Positions 12,517 to 24,478 of a DNA stretch of 64,000 nt are shown piece after piece. How positions within the stretch are numbered: the stretch's first letter is position 1; every line of letters begins with the position of its first letter. Source of the DNA: Hsuehochloa calcarea (lineage: Eukaryota > Streptophyta > Magnoliopsida > Poales > Poaceae); the NCBI GenBank assembly GCA_036346395.1, contig CM070609.1, positions 24,735,223-24,799,222 of the forward strand, read 5' to 3'. The notes beneath the pieces are model-generated. The model did not search any database. It had not been told where the DNA came from and was given only the letters and a program-made list of their open reading frames with translations. A program made the position numbers and the translations under genes.

Positions 12517-12562
12517 GTTAACACCATGGTCTAAAATCCGCTCAATGTTCAGTCCACCCATG
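12517..12562 (-). mobile_element. Left fragment of a TRIM-like LTR, interrupted by the Tat element
   Basis: TTAACACC...TCTAAAATCCGCTCAATG...CCACCCATG matches, with differences, the start of the LTR at 25958 (TGTAACAC...TCCAAAATCCGCTAAATG...CCACCCATG). The fragment breaks off exactly where the gypsy LTR begins and resumes at 25638 after it, so the two pieces were once one LTR. Confidence 0.7.
12558..12562. repeat. Target-site duplication of the Tat element, left copy
   Basis: CCATG immediately precedes the 5' LTR and is repeated at 25638-25642 directly after the 3' LTR. A 5-bp duplication is normal for LTR retrotransposons. Confidence 0.85.
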
Positions 12563-13308
12563 TGACGAGGATCTAATAATCCTCAATTAATTAAATTATT
12601 TATATGTAATTATTATTACAGATAGCAATATCTTCATGTTATTCGTAAGTGTACCTCTTATCATTAATAAGGGAAAAGCTAACTGAGCGATCATAGACCA
12701 TTCTATGATCACCTTATGTAGTCGTAAGTACTCCTACGACTATCTAGTTATCGTAAGTATTACTACAACCACCTCATGGTTGTAAATCTTACTATAAAAA
12801 GGTCAACTACGACCACCTTATAGTCCACAAAGCCTACAGACATGCGAGCTTAATCTATTAGGGACACTTATGCGTCGTGTTTAATACACATAGTAGTTAA
12901 TATGCACTGTTATTCTTCAGAATAACTGCACATATTAAGCCTCTATCTCTGACGTAACTGCATGACGACGTGAGGTGTGGTCTCTCTAACAATAACTACC
13001 ATCAACGTGCGCATTTCATCAAACGTTGAGGCACCTCTTGGCATAGAACAACTGTCACCCCTTCACGCGCTATATAAAGAGGATCGGAGAAGGGAGAACA
13101 AGAAGAGGCAACAGAGAGATCATTAAGCTTAGTTCTAGGGATTTCTTCCCTGTTGCAAAGCATAGTCAATACAATAACACATGAGTAGTGTTATTATTCT
13201 CCCAGGAGAAGGCTCGAACCTGTCTAAATCTATGTGTTTTTTCTGTGTGGCTCATACTAAGGAAAATCTCTAGCATTCATTCGTAAGATTGATACCAAAT
13301 CAACAACA
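12563..13308 (+). repeat. 5' LTR of the Tat element
   Basis: Starts TGACGAGG and ends CAACAACA (TG...CA). It holds a TATA box TATATAAA at 13071-13078, which puts the start of the R region near 13100. A perfect 8-bp inverted repeat, GATCATAG-6 nt-CTATGATC, lies at 12689-12710, followed by several GTCGTA/TACGAC motifs (12721-12825). Confidence 0.93.
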
Positions 13309-13310
13309 GT

Positions 13311-13330
13311 TGGCATCGTTCATGGGGATC
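13311..13330 (+). other. Primer-binding site (tRNA-Asp-like)
   Basis: TGGCATCGTTCATGGGGATC starts 2 nt after the 5' LTR. It resembles the complement of plant tRNA-Asp 3' ends (TGGCGCCGTTGCCGGGGATC), matching at about 15 of 20 positions, and not the initiator-Met site TGGTATCAGAGC. The assignment rests on remembered tRNA sequence. Confidence 0.55.
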
Positions 13331-13395
13331 TTCCAGTTTTTCCTTTTGACAAATTTTCTTTATTTTTCAACTCTGATGCTTTCATGGCATGAGAG

Positions 13396-15753
13396 TTGAA
13401 TAAAGAGAACTGGTTCGATTTGACAGACTACGCAAAACTTGATATGGATGCCTGCTACGAGTATGAGCAGATCATCATTTCGTCCGATGGCAATGTTGCT
13501 TCTAGAGATCTTTCACCAGACCCAGGAGACCATGTCGCCGATAAGGCTGATAAGGGATCTTTCTCCCCCACAACATATGCCCAGACGATGAACCAAATTC
13601 CTCAAAGGGCAAGGGTCCATCCGACTAGGGTCAGGATTGCGCCAAGGCAAATACATAGCATAGTGAGGATTCCCCCTCCAAATGTTCAAGCCCGTCCGAG
13701 GCCATTTGATCTAGCACAAGAAGTCTTGAAATCCATAATTCCGGGACTTAACCAACACCTAATAACTGTCATCCTTCGGTTACCCCCACGAGTGCATTAT
13801 CGAGCCCGCTTTACCTGCGGATTCGACCACACCCTAGCAGGGCTCACCTTCGGTTGGAGATGGTTATAACCCGGAATCCTCCTTCCTGGAGGGGATTGCT
13901 CCAAGTTGCGAGATATTGTCTTTCGACTACTCCTCAAGTCAAGAGGGCTCAGATGCAAGTGAATATAATATCACCCAAGAGGTCTTTGTCCTCCCCTCAG
14001 ATCCTAATATCTCTCCAAGAGGCAGGGCTAGGGATGCTTCCCATTGCACATTCACTTTGGTCACTCGTGGTGATAGCGAGGATGCCTTCGGTAATGAACG
14101 GGATCTCCACCTTCATGAGCGTGGGTGAAAGCCTAGAAATGATCACTCACCACTTAGGCATGCTCCAGCTGACTCAAACGTTGATGATCCTGAAACCATT
14201 CGGAGAAGAAGAATTGCTACCCAAAGTCTTTACTTGGCCGCATCCAATACCGGCCAGATGAAGCTCAAGAACTTCAACAAATCAATGAACTAATCAAAAA
14301 CCCGACTCAAGAGCTTAGGCAAGCACCAAGCTACGACATCTTCGATCAAGAGATTGAACAAAGACTCCGAGACACGATGATCAGGCTTGAGCGAACTCAA
14401 CGACACCATTCTGGTAGCCATACCGGGACGACTCCATTGAACACCAGTCGTTCCAATGACTCTCCTCGTGGAGAATGACAAGACAACAGGTCTAGTCGCT
14501 CTCCTAACCACGACTCTAGTCGAAGAAGAGTACCTTGAACAACTGGTGATCGACAAACTCCTAGGGGAAGTGGTCGTTCACCACTTCTTCTGAGAAATCT
14601 TTACCACCAAATAGAAAACGAGGAGTATTACCCTCGTAGAGCTGAGACCTATGATGGGTTAGGCCCACTTACTACTGGGTATCGTCGAGTATGATCACCT
14701 GGTGACATCAACCATTCTTTCCCGCAAAGAAGGCATTATGATATTATCTCCAGATGTCGGACGTTTTTGCCTGACCTTTGAGCAGTTCGCTGGCCGCCTC
14801 GTTTCCGACCAATGAACATGGAAAAGTTTGATGGGTCACAAAATCCCATTGATTTTTTCAAATCTATACCACTACTGTTCGAGCAGCAAGATAAGGAGAG
14901 CATATCATAGCCAACTACCTTCCCACTGTGCTCGAACGATCCGCTCGATCGTGGCTATTAAATCAGCCACAAGAGTCAATCTACTCATGGCAGCACCTTT
15001 GTGATCTACTACTAGCTAATTTCTAGAACACTTACAATCTCCCAGGAAAGGAGGATGACCAACATAGAATGCGACAGGATTCTCACGAGACCTTGCGCTA
15101 GATTATCATGCATTTCAGTCAGGTTCGCAATTCAATTCCTGATGTTTCTGACTTTTCTGTCATCAGAGCATTCAAGCAGCGAATCCGCAGTAGAAGGATC
15201 ATAGAGGATATCACTTTAAATCCTCCGACTACCGTCGCTGAGCTCTTTGAGATGGGCGGCCGTTATGCAACTACCGCAGAGGTGGTCGAATGGACAATAA
15301 GGACACTCAAGGAGCAGACGAAGGTAGCAAGAAGAAGCATAAAAATCCAAGAAGTCCAAGAGCAAGACTAAAGGCAAAAAGGCTCAAGTCAAAAGCTCTA
15401 AAGAAGTCTTAGCCATGAGCGACAAGGAGCCTCGGAGTTACAGACCATACGCCGACTGGGGCAAAGGCAAACGCCCCGAACAGAAGAACGACAAGCCTAA
15501 GTGGTATCATTTCCACAAAAAGGAAGGACACGACCTTGCAATTGTCGAGTTTTTCAACGGAAACTCGAAGGTTACTACACCGGCAAAGGATCACTTCCTA
15601 CACTCGAAGAGGGGGCAAAAAGTGGTCGAAAGAAGTCGGATGACGACGAGGAGATGCTGTTTCAGAATTTGGAGCAAACCATCGATCACATCTATGGAAG
15701 ATCTTCAGCATACAAGTCAAAATGAGAGCTCAAGGCTGTCGAACATAAGGTAA
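13396..15753 (+). pseudogene. Decayed gag region of the Tat element
   Basis: Capsid/nucleocapsid precursor region. Open pieces lie at 13396-13869, 13854-14261, 15108-15371 and 15415-15753, separated by stops and frameshifts. Around 14815-14870 the text MEKFDGSQNPIDFF matches the core of Tat gag proteins. Near 15499-15546 the sequence KWYHFHKKEGHDLA is a degenerate zinc-knuckle-like motif whose first Cys is replaced. No intact Gag can be made. Confidence 0.8.
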
Positions 15754-15888
15754 ATTCTCTCAACCCTCCTCTTGTCAATAAGGTACCAAAGTGGTCAGAA
15801 ATCACCATCTTTTTCGAGAAAGGTGGCTGTCCGATCCCTTCACCCGACCTGGCCATTTTTTGATTGTGGTCGAGCCTACCATCAACAA

Positions 15889-16170
15889 CTGTTGAGTCAA
15901 TCGTGTATTAGTTGATGGTGGGAGTTCGTTCAATATACTCTTTACGAGTGCCCTGGACGAGTGCAAGTTTCGAGGACAAAGATCAAGTATGTAAGATACT
16001 CATTTCATGAGATCGTGTCGGGGTCTTCGCTAAACCCATTGGTCAAGTTTCTCTTTCTGTAACGTGTGGTACACCAAACAATTTCAGGATAGAGAAAATA
16101 TCTTTTGATGTGGCCAATTTCGACATAGCACACAATGCCATACTTGGTCGACCAATTTTGGCATGATTCC
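15889..16170 (+). pseudogene. Aspartic protease remnant of the Tat element
   Basis: RVLVDGGSSFNILF (about 15903-15944) is the retroviral-type aspartic protease active-site region in the DGGSS form used by Tat elements. The downstream hydrophobic segment with HNAILGRP (about 16130-16160) matches the flap/dimer end. The frame is interrupted. Confidence 0.8.
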
Positions 16171-16514
16171 TAATGGCTGCTCGTTATGGTTATCAATATC
16201 TTAAGATGCTAGGTCCCAAAGGCATCATCACAGTCTACTGTGATAAAAAGATGGCACTTACATACGACCGCAAATCCCTCGAGATGGTTGGCCAAATACC
16301 AACTCGAGAAGCAAATAAGGGACAACCTTCGACCAAGCAGCTGAAGCCCAAAGTTACACCAAAACCGAACGACCAGGTCAAAGAAGTTCCACTGAATGCA
16401 AAGGAGCCTTTGAATACTGTTCGCATCGGGATTACTTCTGACTCTGCATTGGAAGACACCCTCGTCACCTTCCTCCGAGCAAACACAGATGTCTTCGCAT
16501 GGTAAGCATCTGAT

Positions 16515-17321
16515 ATGCCCGGAATCCCTAGGGAGGTGATCGAGCACAGGCTAGCTCTACAGCCTGACAAGAAACCTATAAAAAAGTTACAGAGATTCGC
16601 ACATAATCGACGAGATGCCATCAAATCTGAATTGGACAAGCTACTTAAAGCAGTCTTCATAAGAGAAGTCGACCACCCAGAAAGGTTGGCTAACCCTGTA
16701 ATGGTTGAAAAGTCTAATGGTAAATGGCGTATGTGTGTAGACTTTACTAACCTTAATAAAGCTTGTCCGAAGGATGATTTTCACATTCCTCGTATTGATT
16801 AGTTGGTTGATTCTACCGTTGGATGTGAAATATTAAGTTTCTGAGATGCATATTCTGGTTATCATAAGATAAGTATGTGCCTATATGAAGAAGAAAAGAT
16901 CGTATTTATTACTCCATTTAAAATATTTTGCTATGTCAAAGTGTCATTTGGACTAAAAAATACAGGCGCTTCTTCTCAACGCTTGATGCGAACGACCTTC
17001 TCTGCTCAACTAGGCCGAAATTTGGAAGCTTATGTTGATGATATGGTCGTAAAAAGTATCAAACACCTAAATCATATTTTTGACCTGCAAGAAATATTCA
17101 ACAACCTCAGAAAATATAATTTGAAACTCAATCATGAAAAATGTGTGTTCAGAGTCTCTTTAGGAAAGTTGATTGGATTCCTTGTCTCTGCACGTGGAAT
17201 TGAAGCAAATCCTGAAAAGATAAAAGCCATTGGACAAATGCGCTCTCCGATCACAAAGAAAGAAGTACAGAAACTCATAGGATGCATGATGGCTTTAAGT
17301 CGTTTCATCGCACGACTGTGA
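16515..17321 (+). pseudogene. Reverse transcriptase of the Tat element, with stops
   Basis: RNA-dependent DNA polymerase domain. Motifs in order: GKWRMCVDFTNLNKACPKDDF, DAYSGYH, FGLKNTGASSQRLM, AYVDDMVVKS (catalytic YVDD at 17031-17042) and GFLVSARGIEANPEKI. All lie in one frame but are broken by a TAG at 16800-16802, where the family has Gln, and by a stop before DAYSGYH. Confidence 0.93.
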
Positions 17322-17348
17322 GAAAAATAACTTCCTTTCTTTAAACTT

Positions 17349-17702
17349 TTGAGGAAACATGAGAGTTTTGAGCGGTCAGAGAAGGCAAACAAAGCATTTG
17401 AGGATGCCAAAAGGTATCTTACAGGTGCTCATATTCTGATTTCTTCGAAACCAGAAGAAACACTCTTGATATATCTAGCTGCTACGCCACAGGCAGTGAG
17501 CGCAGTACTGGTGGCAGAATGTGAAAACGTTCAACGACCAGTTTACTATGTTAGTGAAGTTTTACATGGGCCTAAGGAGCGATACCCTCAGGTCCAAAAT
17601 CTTCTATATGCTCTGCTCACGTCTTCGAGGAAACTGAAGCATTATTTTCAGGCGCACAAAATAATTATGTCGTCTGAGTTTCCCTTAGGAGAGGTCCTCT
17701 AG
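17349..17702 (+). pseudogene. RNase H domain of the Tat element
   Basis: An open piece with AFEDAKRYL, LLIYLAATPQAVSAVLVAE and RPVYYVSEVLHGPKERYP. This is the standard gypsy RNase H following RT. It degrades the RNA strand during reverse transcription. The frame continues, with a break near 17700, into the second RNase H. Confidence 0.85.
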
Positions 17703-17714
17703 AACAGGGAAGAA

Positions 17715-18300
17715 GTGGGATGCATGGCAAAATGGACGGTTGAACTTGGAGAGTTCGACCTCCATTTCGTGTCCCGAACGACCATTAAATCCCAAATCTT
17801 GGCAGACTTTGTCGTCGAATGGATAAATTTTGAACCTATTCAGGATCCCAGTACAAATCCCACTACCAGTAGAGAATGTACTTTGATAGGTCACCTATGC
17901 TAAGTAGCTCGGGGGCTGGGGTGGTCCTGTAATCTCCTACATGAGAAAACTTAAAGTATGTTTTCAATTAAACTTTCCTGCTACAAATAGTGTGGCAGAA
18001 TACGAAGGCTAGTTGGCTGGCATACGAGCAGCGAAAGCACTCGGTATTCGACGATTACTCATGAGAGGAGACTCTCAACTAGTTGTGAATTAGGTTGGAA
18101 AAGAGTGTCAATGCTCTGATCCTACCATATCTCAGTACTTATCAGAAGTCAAAAGATTGAAAAATATTCTTTCGGTTTCGAGGTACAATATATCCCTTGA
18201 AAGGATAATTTTCTCGCTGACCAGTTAGTTCAAATGGTTTCTTCCCGATCACAAGTACCAAAAGGAATCTTCTTGGAATAGATCCAGAAGCTTTCCCTAG
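17715..18300 (+). pseudogene. Second (archaeal-type) RNase H of the Tat element
   Basis: KSQILADFVVEW near 17788-17823 is the linker found before the extra RNase H in Tat elements. Downstream NSVAEYEG, LAGIRAAKALGIRRLL and GDSQLVVN are the conserved core of the plant aRNH domain. Stops interrupt it (after AEYEG, and TAG at 18091-18093 where Gln is expected). This dual-RNase-H arrangement is diagnostic of the Tat clade. Confidence 0.82.
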
Positions 18301-18499
18301 TCAAAACACTAGAGACATCTCCCATTGAGACACCATCCCTAGAATACGAGGATACCTGGATGAATCATATCTACGAGTATCTTCAGAAGGGTACAATACC
18401 CAATGGCGATCTTGAGACTGATCGTTTATCCCGTAAGGCCAAAATATATACTTTGGTCGAAGGAGTCCTCTACAAGCAAGGGATTCAAGGGGTTCTCAT

Positions 18500-19565
18500 G
18501 TAATGCATATCGCAGAAAAAATGATTAAATCTCCTTTAAGAAATACACGGAGGCATCTGTGGAACTCACGCTTCTTACAGAATGCTGGTCGAAAAAACTT
18601 TTCGACAAGATTTCTACTGGCCAATAACCCTCTATGATACTAAAGAACTTATTAAAAAGTGTGTACAATGCCAGTTTTATAGCAGACAAATACACCAACC
18701 AGCTCAAGCATTACAAACCATACATCTTTCTTAGCCTTTTGCATCCTGAGGTCTTGATATCCTAGGACGTTCCCAAAAGCACCGATGGGTTTCGAGTTCC
18801 CTTTTTTGGCTATTGATACATTCACAAAATGGATTGAAGCCAAAGCTATGAATGTGATAACAACGGAAGCAGCCAAGAAATTTATAATGAAAAATGTGAT
18901 TACTCGATTTAGTGTTCCAAGTCAAATCATTATAGATAGTGGTACATAATTTTCAAGTGCAAAATTCCAAGAATTTTTGCGAAGAATTGGATATCAAGCT
19001 ATGTTATGCATCTGTCGTCCATCCACAAAGCAATGGGGCAGTCGAAAGGTCAAATGGTCAAATTATGCAGGGAATTAAAACTTAGGGGTGGGTAAAAGAA
19101 TTACCCTCTGTATTATGGGCAATTCGCACGACTACTAGTCGGGTTACAGGTGAAACATCATTCTTCTTAGTTTTCGACGTTGAAGCCATGCTTCCATCAG
19201 AGCTAAATATTCAATCGACAAGGGTCAAAAATTACAACGACTCCGACCAAGAACAACTTCGAACAGATGACATCAACCTACTAGAAGAAAAGATGAATCG
19301 AGCCTTAATCCGTTCGGCAGTCTACCAACAAGTCCTACGCAAATACTACGATCGTAAGGTCCAACCTCCCAGCCTTACTGTAGGTGACTTGGTATTGAAA
19401 AAGATTCAATCTCAGTCTAATCGGAACAAACTTTCCCTTAAGTGGGAAGATCCTTACACAGTAGTCGAAGTCACACGACCAGGTTCGGTACGACTAGCAA
19501 TGGAAGACGGTAGAATTCTTTCTAACTCATGGAATATTGATCAGCTATGTAAATTCTATGTGTAA
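18500..19565 (+). pseudogene. Integrase of the Tat element, broken
   Basis: The HHCC zinc finger is visible around 18540-18700 (GTHASYRML, CVQCQFYSRQ). It is followed by a fragmented catalytic core (LDILG near 18752; NGAVERSNGQ near 19032-19061) and an open C-terminal part at 19188-19565 ending WNIDQLCKFYV. There is no chromodomain. Several frameshifts and stops make it non-functional. Confidence 0.88.
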
Positions 19566-19701
19566 CTCTATATATTCTCAATAAAGTTTATGTTTTCTTT
19601 AATCTTTGTTGTCTTAAAAATTTTCATTGAGAAAGGCTTCGATAATTTTTCGATCACTTTTTAAACACTTGGTTTTCTTTACACTGGAGGAGGGTAACAT
19701 A

Positions 19702-20379
19702 GGGCCTGTTTGTTTAGGCTTTTTCTTTGGCTTATAAGCAAAAAAGCCTAAGCCTAAACAAAGGGGTGGCTTTTTTATTCAACTTATAAAAAGCTTAAGC
19801 CTATTTAAGCCTAAAAGCCATAAGCCGTGGGAGGGGTGCTTTTTTTGGCTTTTGTGGAATGGAATAACAGTCTGCCACTGAAGTTCGTTGAAATTACCCA
19901 CCAAATGCCATTGTATATAAATCAAAATCGTTTCGATTTTTTGTTGTTCCGTCGCCCCAGGCGCCCGCCTGCCCGCCTTTCCTTGATTCCCCCCTGACGC
20001 CTCCTCCTCCCCATGCCGATATCCTCCCATCCCTCGACGGCGCCTCCTCCCCAACATCTAAATCAGAATGTACTTACGAAATTTTGTGATTGAAATATTG
20101 CACTTTATTTTATGCTATGATTTAGACTATTTTATGCTATTTTAGAAATCCTATGCAAAAATAAGTTTAAATACATGCTTAAACAGATCATTTAACCCTT
20201 AAAGGGCAATTCAGACTTTTAATCCTTCACACACAACTCAATAAGCCAACATCCCATAAAAAGCCAGATTACCAAACACCAAACCTTGGCTTAAAAGCTG
20301 AGGGGCTTATAAGCTGATTAAGCCAAAAAGCTGGCTTTAAGCTATAAGCCAAAAAGCCTAAGCCTAAACAAACAGGGCC
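19702..20379. mobile_element. hAT-like MITE inserted in the Tat 3' region
   Basis: Termini GGGCCTGTTTGTTTAGGC and GCCTAAACAAACAGGGCC form inverted repeats. Subterminal AAGCCTAAGCC/GGCTTATAAGC motifs recur many times. The flanks GTAACATA (19694-19701) and ATAACCTA (20380-20387) match at 6 of 8 positions, consistent with an aged 8-bp hAT target duplication. No coding capacity. Confidence 0.8.
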
Positions 20380-20384
20380 ATAAC

Positions 20385-20790
20385 CTAGTCAAAGCATTTC
20401 CTCTTTTCACGTGGTCCTGTCCACTAGAAGGAACTTCCTAGAGTCTAGTTGTTTCTAACTTTTGCTACCAGTACAAGACAATCGAGTTCAATAAAAAAGG
20501 TCGAACGAATTTTTCAAGCGCACTCTTATAGTTTTTTTACTATTGTTGATACCCTCGATTTGATTAACCTGGTCGGAACAAGTAACATCACCCAGTCGAA
20601 GTCTTTCCTTTCTGCATGTGGTCTTGCCACACTAGAAGGAACTTTCTAGCGTCGATCTGTTCCTAACTTTTGCTTCCAGTACATGAAATCCGAGATCAAC
20701 AACATAGGTCGAACGACTTGTTTATGCAAGCTCTTTTTTCACTATTTACTTAGTTTATATTATTAAACTGAGCAAACAGTCAGGGGCTAA
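20385..20790. repeat. Tandem duplication (~205-bp unit x2) in the Tat 3' region
   Basis: CCTAGTCAAAGCATTTCCTC...CACTAGAAGGAACTTCCTAG...GGTCGAACGA (from about 20385) recurs as CCCAGTCGAAGTCTTTCC...CACTAGAAGGAACTTTCTAG...GGTCGAACGA (from about 20590). The first unit begins directly after the MITE insertion point, so the MITE may hide an earlier unit. Confidence 0.75.
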
Positions 20791-21029
20791 GATAAAGTTA
20801 TAAATATGACTTCAATTCTTAGTCTTAAAATTCAATTCTCATTTTTATTTATTATCTTATGGGTTACTGACTACTCAAAGAGACAATTTGCAGAAAAATA
20901 AAGATTTATATTCATAAGCAGAAAATTGTTTTTTACAATTGCAGGCCATATTACAAACTACTCTGATGAAGGAGATCCGATTTGTATCTCCTACACGACC
21001 TTCTTGCCGACCGGCTGCACTTCTTCAAT

Positions 21030-24000
21030 TAGTTGTGTTGCCTCTGCTTAAGGGTAGTCGAAGTTAGCTTCGATTGGTTGAAGGCTAAGATTACGATCAT
21101 GAGTCTTAAGTTTTGCCAGGGCATAACTTACTGCACTTTCAACCGCTTCTCTTATCGAGTCGGCTCGTTGGTCTTCAGAGTTGTTATTAACTCTTGGAGA
21201 GTCCCGACTTCCTGTCCAATGGTACTCGTATGGGCAACCACGGTGTCTTCAAGAGGAGTGACCACCTTAGCACCAAATCCACTGAACATATTGTTAAGGA
21301 GTGAAATGTTGTCCTGAAGATTGATCTTCGTAGCCTTCATTTCCTCTCGACTGTGAGCCAAACCTTCCTGATGTTGTTTTATTTTGACTGCTTACTGTGA
21401 AAATACAGTATGCCCAGTCAGAAAAATGCTTCTTAAAGACTAGTAAATAAAACTGGTCGTAGGTAAAAGAATTCTTACCTACTAAATGAGAGTCAAGCTT
21501 CTTGATCTCGTCATCATGAGAGGCAGCATCCTTTGCACGCTGCACCTCCCAATCCTTTATACTCTTGTTTTTTTCTTTGACGATACGGGTGAGTTCGTTA
21601 ATCACCAAGGTCTTTGAATCGACCTCAGTTTTGAGTTTGTCCACATTGACCTCTTTTTCTAAACAAAGAAAACTAGTTAGAGAAGGAAAAGAAAGTTGTC
21701 GAAATAAAAAAATTTAAGTGAAATACTTACTATTTATTTCATTCTATAGGTCACAAGTTGCAGAAGTTTCCTCCACAAGGTTCTTTAGCAGGTCTTCTTT
21801 TTCGCCCCTTAACCTTTGCGCCTCGGCTTTTACATAGTCGAGTACAACGGTCAAATTTCTTTTGTCACTTTTAGACCTACAAAGTTAAAGTAGGCATGAA
21901 TATTGAATGAGTGGTCGTAATAAAATAGACTTCTCATAACAATAACTCACGATCTCACTGCTAGTTCGCAGAGATCAGCCTGCTGCTTTTTCTGTCATAC
22001 TAGTTGCCTGTGGTATTCACCAATAGTAGCAACTTGCTCGAGAACTATCTGAACAAAGAAATACAGTGAGAAAAAGGAAAATTCAAAATATGTAAATATT
22101 TGGTATTGAGTACTTACACTAATGGCTTACCGAGCAAAATTGGCATACACCGTCTCATAATCCTGTAGTTCATAGGGCTCGTTGACTTTGTCCCACCATA
22201 CTCTTTGAAGACGCTCGTCATCAAATATTTGTCCCCTATTTGGAATATCCTTAGGGTGTGGGACTCGGTTACGAGATCTGAATGAAGAGGATATGATGGT
22301 TGGTGGTCCAAAGAACTCAGGGAAGAGGTTGAAGGAGTCTTCTTCTTCTTATTCGTTGGTGTTGGTAGAAGAAGCGACTCCTCCTTGAGGATTTGGAGGA
22401 ACTTCCTCCACGACCTCCTTCTCGGCATGGCGGCCGGAGTTCTCTGCTTCAGCCTGACCGACTGCTACTGGTGATCTAGGGCCAAGTCCCTTGTCTAATT
22501 ATTGAGATTCTCAATAATCAACTCGATCGCCATAGCATCCAGGTCTTCCTCCGTCTTTGCGTCCACCTCAATGACCACCTCAGTGGTCGTGGCTGTCTCG
22601 ATGGCAATAACCTCCTCCATCGCTACCAGAGGGATAGAAGTCGATTCTGCGACCACCTCAGCTGCTGTCTCTACGACCGCAGGAGAAACCAATACTCCCA
22701 CAACTGTAGACGAGACAACTACGGGGCTCTCAACAAAAGCATCCCTAGGGGCTGGAGAAGTAAGACTAAAACAACAAGAAAAGATGAAGACATGTCAAAT
22801 TGTAGAACCAAAAGGGTACCTTCCCCAAGGAAGACTTCTTCTCTTCTATGGCCGCCTCAATTCTTGCGGCACCTTCAGTCTCTAGAAGGTTTTCAGTGCC
22901 ACGAGCTTGAGAGGTCAGGGCTTCTTCGACCATGTCTGGTCGAATGTCTTGTTGATGGGTTAGGATTTCTATGACCACGTCTGATCGTAGGTCTTGAGAG
23001 CGAGCTAATGCTCCCTGAGCTGCCTGCCCCTCTTGATGGTCAGAACTGGATTCAATCACCTAAGGGACAGTAGGCTCTTCTGTTGCAAAGGTATCCTTCA
23101 TAAAATACATAAAACTTTCTCAGTCCTCCTTTGCTATTTGCTTGACAAAGCCATGAGAAGTAGAAACTGAAAATATCTTGTTGTGGTAATACAAGGGTAC
23201 CCTGGTCTTAGGGACTTTATGTTTAATTTCTTCGACCACACTCCTTTCTTATGCAACAATCACATATGCAAAGAACTACTTGATGGGGGTGGTCGAAGGA
23301 AGGGCAGAACTCGAACTTCCATACTTCTTCTTGTTGACAGCCTTCACAAGGCGACACCTTTTGGCTAAAGGAACTCTGTCTTCCTCTAACCCCTTATCGA
23401 TAACCTTCAATTTGACCTCTTGGTTGTCTTAACGGTCTGTCATGCCTACTTTCTGCAAAAGTCATAAAACAAATATTTTCAAATGGTCGAATTTTACAAC
23501 TACCGAACTCTAAAGATGAAATCAATTTCTGATTACCTTTAGGCGTTCTTTTCTTTCTTCTTCAGTTATGACTGCCATGATTCGAGGAGCTCCTTCCGTG
23601 GTCGTAGGAGCCTTCTCACAAATAAGTTTGACTCGAGCGTCAATTTCCCTTTGTGAAAGATCTACCATTATGTAGATATAATTAACAATGATGCTCAAAA
23701 TTAATAAAGAGAGCTAAGTTGATTATTTATTTACCTTCTTCGTAATATCTGATCAGGTCAGTAGTTCCTGAGTACATCCACATGGGGTGTACTCAGTTCT
23801 TCAAAGGAATAATGCAGCGCGTGATGAAGTCCCTCACCACGTGCCATCAAGTCAGCCTCTGTTCCCTCAAATCTTTGATGGCTTGGATGTAGGGAGTGAT
23901 TCAGTTGAGATCATTTGGAGTTGAGTCCCAAGATGAACTCTTCTCTGCAGGCTTTCTCGTGAAGAAGAGGTTGTCGTCCCTAGATATAGTCCAGTGGAAC

Positions 24001-24478
24001 CACTTCTTCTTCCATCCTGGCCACGATGACCGGGTGAATATCTGGATATACTCCCTCGACTTCCCGTCGTGGAGCTTCAGACCGCAGCTACCTGCGATTC
24101 AACTGTGCTTACTCATCCCTAGTAGTACCGGAAGAGATCTAAATCTAGAAGGATTCCTAGATAGACTTTGCATATGTAGACAAATACACTCAGCATTGTG
24201 ATGGAATTGAGAACCAAGTTCACCAATTCTACCCAAAAATACTGGAGTACGATCATCAACAAAGAGTGAATGAATAGTCAAAAACCACATTCCCGGCAAC
24301 ATTCACGGTATGCCAGGAATACTGAAATGGTGTTCTTCTCACCCGAGGGTCAATACTGACCATCAGCGTTGGTCCACTTCACCAAAGCTCGCCTTGGAAT
24401 CTTCTCTACCACGACCAAAACAGTCATCTTCTCTACATCCATCTCGGGTATTTTCCACTTAGAAATGGTTCTGGCCAT
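21030..24478 (-). pseudogene. Antisense accessory ORF region of the Tat element
   Basis: A broken protein-coding region on the strand opposite to pol, between integrase and the 3' LTR. It opens at an ATG at 24478 (MARTISKWKIPEM...). It runs through LREQRLTWWHVVRDF and HPMWMYSGTTDL (about 23870-23750), then an Ala/Glu/Thr-rich acidic stretch (22495-23059), a basic PRRRSWRKF piece (22428 downward) and a coiled-coil-like Lys/Glu stretch (21294-21644, DKLKTEVDSKTL). This order resembles the antisense ORFs of Tat elements often called 'putative gypsy type transposon'. Introns may be present. Stops break the reading frame, so it is probably inactive, and its function is unknown. Confidence 0.65.
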
